Positions 58,701 through 64,000 of a DNA stretch of 64,000 bases are shown here, one piece after another (the stretch's first letter is position 1; every line of letters begins with the position of its first letter). Source of the DNA: Zavarzinella sp. (GTDB lineage Bacteria; Planctomycetota; Planctomycetia; Gemmatales; Gemmataceae); NCBI GenBank assembly GCA_041399155.1, contig JAWKTI010000002.1:558001-622000 (forward strand). Direction: 5' to 3'. The position numbers and the translations under genes are program-made. Below the pieces are notes generated by a model, which saw only the letters and a program-made list of their open reading frames with translations, made no database searches and was not told where the DNA came from.

Positions 58701-59600
58701 TTACGATACTTTCGGACGATTGGCGATTGCGGTATTGATAATATCCATTACCCACTCACGCTCGGTACCTGTAACAGGATAGCGTGGGGCACGGGTGACT
58801 TCGCTGCCCATGCCCGTGGCTGCGTTGGCCATTTTGATGTACTGCACCAGCTTCGGCAGAGTGTCCAGGTGAAGCAGGGGGGTATACCAACGGTAAACTT
58901 CGACTGCTTCAGCGTATTTGCCAGCCATTGCCAGATCCCACAGCAAACGGTTTTCTGCTGGGAAAGCATTCACCAGACCAGAAACCCAACCCGTTGCCCC
59001 CAGCATGACACTTTCGAGTGCAAGATCATCGACACCACAGAACAGTTCGTAGCGATTGCCGCAAGCATTGCGAATATCAGTAATGCGTCGCACGTTTTCG
59101 CTGGATTCTTTGATGGCAACAAACTTGGGTTCATCAGCCATCTGCACAAACATCTCCGGTGTGATATCGACAGCGTATGCGATGGGATTGTTGTAAATCA
59201 TGATCGGCAGGTCGCTGGCTTTGGCAACCGCACGGAAATGTTGGATCGCTTCTTCGCCAGATGCCTTGTAAACCATGCCCGGCAGCACCATCAGTCCGTC
59301 GAGGCCTGCTTTTTCGGCAGCCTTGGCAAACTCACATGCCTGACGAGTGGTGGTTTCTGCCACCCCACTGAGTAGCGGGACGCGACCTGCAACCGCATCT
59401 TTGCTGGCACGCAGCACATCCAGTTTCTCGGCAGGAGTCAGAGAACAATTTTCACCCACGGTGCCCAGCACGATCATGCCATGCACGCCCGCCTGGATCA
59501 TCTGGTCAATATGTTTTGCGGTGGCTTCAAAGTTGATTGATTCATCCGCATTAAATTCAGTGGTAGCGGCAGGAAATACTCCATACCATTTGGTAGTCAT
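58701..59600 (-). CDS. DHDPS-family aldolase/deaminase, probable pyrroline-4-hydroxy-2-carboxylate deaminase
   Basis: The ATG at 59600 has AGGA 6 nt upstream and gives 299 residues. The protein has the dihydrodipicolinate synthase fold, with K164 (VAIKESS) as the Schiff-base lysine, Y136 (MIYNNP) and GTVGENCSLT near 46-55. The family covers many lyases; next to hydroxyproline epimerase and D-amino acid dehydrogenase genes the usual member is the deaminase that converts pyrroline-4-hydroxy-2-carboxylate to 2-oxoglutarate semialdehyde. True DapA is less likely given this neighbourhood. The exported peptidase gene ends 8 nt upstream. Confidence 0.88.
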   Translation of the reverse strand: MTTKWYGVFPAATTEFNADESINFEATAKHIDQMIQAGVHGMIVLGTVGENCSLTPAEKLDVLRASKDAVAGRVPLLSGVAETTTRQACEFAKAAEKAGLDGLMVLPGMVYKASGEEAIQHFRAVAKASDLPIMIYNNPIAYAVDITPEMFVQMADEPKFVAIKESSENVRRITDIRNACGNRYELFCGVDDLALESVMLGATGWVSGLVNAFPAENRLLWDLAMAGKYAEAVEVYRWYTPLLHLDTLPKLVQYIKMANAATGMGSEVTRAPRYPVTGTEREWVMDIINTAIANRPKVS

Positions 59601-59608
59601 TGTTGTTC

Positions 59609-60517
59609 CTATGGTTTCTTTTTCTGGTTTTTCAGATATTCGTTGTATTCCCGTTCCATGGCTTCTGGCCAACGAAAACGGGGAGCTTTTGATTTATCAA
59701 ACCCTTGCAAATGGGCCAATTCTTTCCTTTTCGAAGGTTTTACATAAAGCCAGTTGTTATCGGGAAAAGCTTCTTCCAGCAATTTCACCACGCGGGGATC
59801 GTATTTTTTCAGTTGCTCCCGCGAATTAATGTCGTTGTGCTGGGCATCGTTGGTGCGATTACAATGGAACCACGACTGAACAGCTTCCGCCCAGTATTCA
59901 GCGGGGTTGGAGATAGCATAAGTGCCTTTCCATAAACCACCTTCCTTGGCAGCGTCGTAACAAGCCTGAAGTTTCTCCTGAAACTTTCGATCCACTTTTG
60001 CCAGCCCCTGCTGGTGTACCACATGGGCAAATTCGTGCACCATGATCGATTCGGTGTGATACGGATCACCGGGATAATCAAGCAGGTTTTCTTCCCCGCA
60101 ACTTACCGCAGGCCGTACGCGCGTGGCACCCAGGCCGCGGGCACGCCGATTCCAGTATTCTTTGGGCTTCAGGTCAGAATGTTCAGGAATATCCAGCGTA
60201 AATTCATTCACGGACATAATTGCCAGTCGCACGCGGGAAGCAACGATCGATTTGCGAACATCATCCCGCCCCTTCAGCATCGAGTCAATCACATAATGAG
60301 CTTCCAGCAAGGCAAAGTCAGAGACTTTGTCACTGCTCAGGATTGGTAATCCATCGCTGAGGATGCATTTCTGATAGTAATCAGAAAGTTTCCATTCTTT
60401 TTTCAGTGCCTCCGGAACGGGCCCCACCTTGTCTGCGGCATGCACGTGGCTGCCACTCAGGAGAATCAGGATTGGTAATACCAGGTAACAGTAGTGGATC
60501 ATCAGCAGGTTCTCCAT
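59609..60517 (-). CDS. Exported HExxH metallopeptidase-like protein
   Basis: The 302-residue protein has a signal peptide (cleavage near residue 28, HVHAAD) and a zincin motif HEFAH at 161-165 (SIMVHEFAHVVHQQG). A downstream AEYWAEAVQSWF (206-217) supplies a likely third zinc ligand Glu, giving a gluzincin-like arrangement similar to anthrax-lethal-factor-type zincins. The family is not named with confidence. It starts 2 nt after the fusA stop and ends 8 nt before the deaminase gene, so it is probably co-transcribed with hydroxyproline catabolism genes; attack on hydroxyproline-rich extracellular protein is a speculative link. Confidence 0.8.
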   Translation of the reverse strand: MENLLMIHYCYLVLPILILLSGSHVHAADKVGPVPEALKKEWKLSDYYQKCILSDGLPILSSDKVSDFALLEAHYVIDSMLKGRDDVRKSIVASRVRLAIMSVNEFTLDIPEHSDLKPKEYWNRRARGLGATRVRPAVSCGEENLLDYPGDPYHTESIMVHEFAHVVHQQGLAKVDRKFQEKLQACYDAAKEGGLWKGTYAISNPAEYWAEAVQSWFHCNRTNDAQHNDINSREQLKKYDPRVVKLLEEAFPDNNWLYVKPSKRKELAHLQGFDKSKAPRFRWPEAMEREYNEYLKNQKKKP

Positions 60518-60519
60518 AA

Positions 60520-62631
60520 TTACCCATCCAGGAATGAGCGTAATTTTTCATCGGGTGCTGGGGCATAGGAATCCGGTTCCATCGTGGGGCTGGCTCGTCC
60601 CTGGGTCACGCTGCGAATTTCATCCGCATAGGCGAACATTGTTTCCAGTGGCACGCGGGCTTCAATAAAGCTGGTTTTCCCGTTCGATTCCTGATTATCA
60701 ATTTCCCCACGTCGGGAAATAATGTAGGAGATCACATTACCCATCACTTCATCAGGTACGTTGACGGTCAGCCGCATAATCGGTTCCAGAAGCTGCATGT
60801 TTTCTCTACTGAACGCCTTCTGCAGTGCGTCCGATATCGCAGCCTCATAAGCGGCATCGGTGGAGCGTTCGGGATCGAAAGTGGCATCCACAATCGTGGC
60901 ATGCACATCCAGCACCGGAAAACCCAGCCCGCCTGACTGGATTGCTACCTTGAGTGATTTTGTTAAAGCATCTTTGATGTTGTCTGGAACGATGCCAGGC
61001 TTCAGTTTGTTGACCACGCTGGTAGGATGTTCCGCTTTTTTTACTTCGAAATCAATCGTTACGTTTGCGAAGACTGATTTGCCACCCAACATGCGATCGC
61101 ACTCACCCACAATCCGGCAACTTTCCTTCAGCGTTTCGCGATAGCTCACCTGGGGCTTACCCACGCGGATTTTCAGCCGAAAATCCCGTTCCAGACGATT
61201 TCGCTTCACTTCCAGGTGCAACGTGCCCATCCCACTCATCAGCATCTGGCCGGTATCTTTATCGACACGAATATGCAGCGTGGGGTCCTCCCTCTCCAGT
61301 TTCGACAGGGCACCAATCAATTTATCTTTATCTGCACTCGATTCTGGCTCGATCCGCTGGCTGACCACCGTTTCAGCAAAAGTAATCTGCTCAAGCAGAA
61401 TGGGGTGTTGGGTGTCGCATAATGTATCGCCAGTAACGCAGTCTTTCAGCCCAATCACGGCCACAATATCCCCCGCATAGGTGTGGGGCAAATCGTCGCG
61501 CTGGGTGGGATCGGCATGAATGTGGTACAGTTTGCCAATGACTTCCTTGCTGTCCCGCCCTGGATTGTAGACGCGTGAGTTGAACTTCAGTGTGCCCGAA
61601 TAGATGCGAAGAAAAAACAGGTCGCCAGAATCCTGGGCAATCACCTTGAAAACCAGTGCGCAGAAATAATCTTTGGGGTCTGGTTTGCGAACTTCTTCCT
61701 TATTATTTTTCTTGGGATTCACACCCACAACCGGTGGGACATCCAACGGACTAGGCATGTAATAGCAGATCGCATCCAGTAATGGCTGAATCCCTGCGTG
61801 TTCCCGGCCACTTCCACACAATACGGGGTGAATTTGCCCACGGACTGCCTGTTTACGAATTAACTGCCGCACATCGTCCAGTGGGATCTCTTCACCTTCC
61901 AGATACCGCGTAGTAATCATGTCCTCATCATCGTGTTCCGTGATGACATTAAACAGATTCTCGCGATAACTTTGGGCTTCCGCCAGCAATTCTTCTGGAA
62001 TCGCCTCGGTGCGAATGGTTTTGCCAAAATCAGCACTTTCAAAATAGAGAGCCTCCATTTTCAGCAGATCAACGATGCCAATGAAGGGTGTATTTGTTTC
62101 CTTGCTCGATCCCGAACCAATTGGTATGAACAAGGGCAGGGGCCTGCCTTCCAAAACTTCGCGGATTTCTTCCACTGCAGCCGGAAAATTGGCTCCCACG
62201 ATATCCATTTTGTTAATGAACACCAACCGTGGGACGTTGTACTTGTTGGCTTGGCGCCACACCGTTTCCGACTGTGCTTCCACCCCTTTCTGGGCATCGA
62301 AAACACAGATGCAGCCATCCAGCACGCGGAGTGAACGTTCTACTTCTGCGGTGAAGTCCACGTGGCCGGGGGTGTCAATCAAATTGACATCGTGGTTCAG
62401 CCATTTCAGCGGAACGCACGCCGAATAAATGGTGATACCACGTTGTTGTTCTTCGGGATCAAAATCGGTTTCGGTGGTGCCATGATCTACCCCACCCAGT
62501 TTGTGTTTGGCACCAGCGTAATACAACAGGTGTTCGCTGGTCGTGGTTTTTCCTGCATCGATGTGGGCAATCACCCCCACGTTGCGAATTTTGGAAATTT
62601 CTATCTCTGATTCACCACTGTCTTTTGCCAT
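60520..62631 (-). CDS. fusA: Translation elongation factor G (paralogue type)
   Basis: The 703-residue GTPase shows the EF-G domain set: G1 AHIDAGKTT (about 22), G2 RGITI, G3 DTPGH, G4 NKMD, then domains II-V ending in MPTSR-free but EF-G-like MFAYADEIRSVTQGRASPTM. It is full length (E. coli 704). The switch-I region reads TTETDFDPEEQQRGITIYSA instead of the usual ATMDWMEQEQERGITITSA, so this may be one of the divergent EF-G copies known in planctomycetes and spirochaetes rather than the main translocase. It is not near rpsL, rpsG or tuf. It leads the peptidase and hydroxyproline genes with only 2 nt between stop and next start. Confidence 0.93.
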   Translation of the reverse strand: MAKDSGESEIEISKIRNVGVIAHIDAGKTTTSEHLLYYAGAKHKLGGVDHGTTETDFDPEEQQRGITIYSACVPLKWLNHDVNLIDTPGHVDFTAEVERSLRVLDGCICVFDAQKGVEAQSETVWRQANKYNVPRLVFINKMDIVGANFPAAVEEIREVLEGRPLPLFIPIGSGSSKETNTPFIGIVDLLKMEALYFESADFGKTIRTEAIPEELLAEAQSYRENLFNVITEHDDEDMITTRYLEGEEIPLDDVRQLIRKQAVRGQIHPVLCGSGREHAGIQPLLDAICYYMPSPLDVPPVVGVNPKKNNKEEVRKPDPKDYFCALVFKVIAQDSGDLFFLRIYSGTLKFNSRVYNPGRDSKEVIGKLYHIHADPTQRDDLPHTYAGDIVAVIGLKDCVTGDTLCDTQHPILLEQITFAETVVSQRIEPESSADKDKLIGALSKLEREDPTLHIRVDKDTGQMLMSGMGTLHLEVKRNRLERDFRLKIRVGKPQVSYRETLKESCRIVGECDRMLGGKSVFANVTIDFEVKKAEHPTSVVNKLKPGIVPDNIKDALTKSLKVAIQSGGLGFPVLDVHATIVDATFDPERSTDAAYEAAISDALQKAFSRENMQLLEPIMRLTVNVPDEVMGNVISYIISRRGEIDNQESNGKTSFIEARVPLETMFAYADEIRSVTQGRASPTMEPDSYAPAPDEKLRSFLDG

Positions 62632-63080
62632 GATCCACCTGTCTGCAACAATTAACTGTTAGAGTATGGGACTGACCTCCGAAATGCCCCACGTGGGCGA
62701 CTTTTTACCAGTTCCGGAATTGCTCAAATCCATTGCAGCGATCCAAAATCAAAAAAGTAAACTTTAGTTCACTTATATATAATATATCCACGTACATTAA
62801 TGTTGGGGAGATTTTTTCTCGAAAAAGTTCCGAAAATCTGAAAAAGTGCTGCCCTAACTGCTGACATCACAAGTGTTTACAGAGTTTTCAACTTTCTTCA
62901 ACTTTTTTGCAAAATAGCGATCACCCTTCTGGCTGACCTGTACACAGAGTGGGACGATTTCCCAATTTTCACCCACCACGAGTTAGCATGGATTTCAACA
63001 TGTTTAAACGGTTCGTGCAGGTCCGATTGCACCAATTGTGCAAAATTCACCTTTTTTTCTCAAGTTTCCAAAAGAAGTAC
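62632..63080. other. Intergenic region between divergent fusA and mraZ
   Basis: No gene is seen over about 450 bp. It contains the palindrome CCCACGTGGG (62688-62697) in the fusA leader, an AT-rich tract around 62774-62790 that includes TATAAT (62779-62784), and T/A-rich sequence to 63060. The fusA promoter is presumably here but was not pinned down. Confidence 0.45.
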
Positions 63081-63109
63081 TTGAACCCCACAGTGGGGTA
63101 AAGTATAGT
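63081..63109 (+). promoter_or_regulatory. Sigma-70-type promoter of mraZ
   Basis: TTGAAC (63081-63086) and TATAGT (63104-63109) are separated by exactly 17 nt, close to the consensus. The spacer contains a 13-bp palindrome CCCCAC-A-GTGGGG (63086-63098) whose right half resembles the TGGGG boxes just downstream. A repressor bound there would block RNA polymerase. Confidence 0.7.
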
Positions 63110-63114
63110 TTCAG

Positions 63115-63154
63115 TGGTAGCAAATGGGGCAAAGTGGGGCCAAGTGGGAGACAA
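63115..63154 (+). promoter_or_regulatory. Four tandem MraZ-type boxes at 10-bp spacing
   Basis: TGGtagcaaa, TGGGGcaaag, TGGGGccaag and TGGGAgacaa start at 63115, 63125, 63135 and 63145 and end exactly at the mraZ ATG. MraZ is known to bind direct repeats of TGGG-type boxes separated by 5 nt upstream of its own gene. The last box contains the GGGAG ribosome site. Autorepression is therefore strongly suggested. Confidence 0.8.
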
Positions 63155-63604
63155 ATGCTTCTAACTGGGACTCACCCCCGGACTTTAGATGATAAAAATC
63201 GCCTGACGCTGCCAAAACGGGTACGTGAGGTGATGGGCGAGCCCACGATTTTGTACGTAACTCCCGGCCCTGACAAGAGTTTATGGATATTTACTGAGGC
63301 CGAACTGGAGAAGTTGTCGCAGAAATTGGATGAGTTGCCTGCCACCAACGCAGAAGCGAAACTCTTTCGTCGGTTGTACTTTGCCCAGACAGAAACGGTG
63401 GACGTGGATAAAACGGGACGCATTCTGGTCCCAGAACGATTGAACAAATTTGCAGATTTGGGCAAGGAAGTTGTCTTGATTGGTGTTCGCGATCACCTGG
63501 AACTATGGCATGCCGGTAGATGGCAGGCATTTAACGACGAGAATCTGGATACGTTTGACCAGGCAGCGGAACAGGCGTTTAACGCCCGGAACAGCAGAAT
63601 TTGA
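63155..63604 (+). CDS. mraZ: MraZ transcriptional regulator
   Basis: The ATG at 63155, with GGGAG 5 nt upstream, gives a 149-residue protein with the two SpoVT/AbrB-like halves of MraZ: GTHPRTLDDKNRLTLPKRVRE (about 4-24) and FAQTETVDVDKTGRILVPERL (about 79-99), each carrying the D.K.R/GR..LP motif. MraZ forms multimeric rings and represses its own operon by binding TGGG repeats, four of which lie directly upstream. An upstream in-frame ATG (63038) would remove the promoter and is rejected. In most bacteria mraZ leads the dcw cluster with rsmH and fts genes; here a strong terminator at 63687-63720 and an unrelated secreted-protein gene follow, so it is monocistronic. Confidence 0.95.
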   Translation: MLLTGTHPRTLDDKNRLTLPKRVREVMGEPTILYVTPGPDKSLWIFTEAELEKLSQKLDELPATNAEAKLFRRLYFAQTETVDVDKTGRILVPERLNKFADLGKEVVLIGVRDHLELWHAGRWQAFNDENLDTFDQAAEQAFNARNSRI

Positions 63605-63686
63605 GCCAGAAGGTCGGATAAATCACGTTGCAAGCAGGCACCGTGGTGGTCCTTCCCAGAGGATCTGACCTCCGGTTCAACCTCTC

Positions 63687-63720
63687 GCCCCATGGATGCA
63701 CCCATCCATGGGGCTTTTTT
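63687..63720 (+). terminator. Intrinsic terminator after mraZ
   Basis: A perfect 12-bp stem (GCCCCATGGATG with CATCCATGGGGC, loop CACC) is followed immediately by six T residues. It lies 82 nt after the mraZ stop and ends its transcript before the next gene. Confidence 0.93.
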
Positions 63721-63821
63721 ACGCCCCTACGAAGGTGAAAAATTATTCAAATATTTTTGTTGATATCAGATTGCTTATCCTGTAACTTTCAGTCAAATTC
63801 TCTTTCCATGAGGTTTACAAC

Positions 63822-64000
63822 ATGTTTCGTTTCATTTTCTGCCTTGTTTTGGGTTTGAGTGCCAGTGTTGCCTATGCAGAAACTGCTACCATCAGCGTCA
63901 GCAACCTGCCTGCAAAAACTTCTGTTAGAATTTACATTGGTGATGGCAAAACGTATTCGATGACGGTCACATCTGACGAAAAAGGAAATGCGTCTGCAAC
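63822..64000 (+). CDS. Exported protein, truncated by the window end
   Basis: The ATG at 63822 has GAGG about 9 nt upstream and starts a frame that runs off the window. The first 19 residues are a signal peptide (MFRFIFCLVLGLSASVAYA), followed by a beta-strand-like ETATISVSNLPAKTSVRIYIG segment. Only 59 complete codons are visible, so no family can be assigned. It lies about 100 nt beyond the mraZ terminator and has its own expression signals. Confidence 0.8.
   Translation, partial: MFRFIFCLVLGLSASVAYAETATISVSNLPAKTSVRIYIGDGKTYSMTVTSDEKGNASA

Noticed and set aside
58701..59600. Calling this gene DapA (lysine synthesis)
   Set aside because: Family motifs alone cannot distinguish the lyases; the adjacent hydroxyproline epimerase and D-amino acid dehydrogenase favour the catabolic deaminase.
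63038..63154. N-terminal extension of MraZ from the upstream ATG at 63038
   Set aside because: It would place the promoter and the TGGG boxes inside the coding sequence and has no ribosome site, while 63155 has GGGAG at 5 nt and matches the family start.

Overview
The window is chromosomal DNA from a planctomycete, most likely of the Gemmata/Gemmataceae type. This is inferred from the density of families that are abundant in or nearly confined to that group: a PSCyt1-DUF1549-DUF1553 protein next to a Tat-exported DUF1501 protein, a membrane-anchored Ser/Thr kinase, WD40 and BNR propeller proteins, DUF1559, DUF1571 and DUF1573 proteins, and BBP-type porins. Base composition looks balanced, coding density is high, and I see no tRNA, rRNA, CRISPR array, insertion sequence or prophage.

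Layout: rpoB-rpoC (0.4-8.9 kb); an orphan membrane protein and a divergent U32-family RNA hydroxylase-like gene (9-12.4 kb); the DUF1549/DUF1553-DUF1501-Ser/Thr kinase operon (12.6-19 kb); an outer-membrane efflux lipoprotein followed at 3 nt by an ATP-grasp gene that looks like MfnD, the tyramine-glutamate ligase of methanofuran synthesis (19.2-22.4 kb); envelope and signalling genes including a BBP7-like barrel, DUF1571, a PP2C phosphatase with a degenerate receiver and a ceramidase-like enzyme (22.5-27.2 kb); a 628-bp gene-free gap; a zinc-ribbon membrane protein, a WD40 protein, a TolB-like propeller and a BBP2 porin (27.9-34.6 kb); mfd and comF (35.5-39.6 kb).

At 39.9-43.9 kb a DUF1573 gene leads an operon of three genes of the functionally unassigned STM4013-STM4012-STM4011 set: an alkaline-phosphatase-fold hydrolase, a HemW-like radical SAM protein, and a second radical SAM protein with C-terminal cysteines. 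This is the best candidate here for an undescribed pathway. Then come Lon-N and DUF309 genes, a GspF-like protein, an ECF sigma factor operon ending in a DUF1559 protein (46.7-50.7 kb), a lone pxpB, and a secreted BNR propeller pair (51.5-55.6 kb).

The last region (56.5-62.6 kb, minus strand) reads fusA paralogue, secreted HExxH peptidase, then three enzymes that together form a 4-hydroxyproline degradation route (2-epimerase, FAD dehydrogenase, pyrroline-4-hydroxy-2-carboxylate deaminase). The window closes with mraZ, which has a textbook promoter, four TGG-type boxes at exact 10-bp spacing ending at the start codon, and a strong terminator. It therefore stands alone rather than leading a division/cell-wall cluster.
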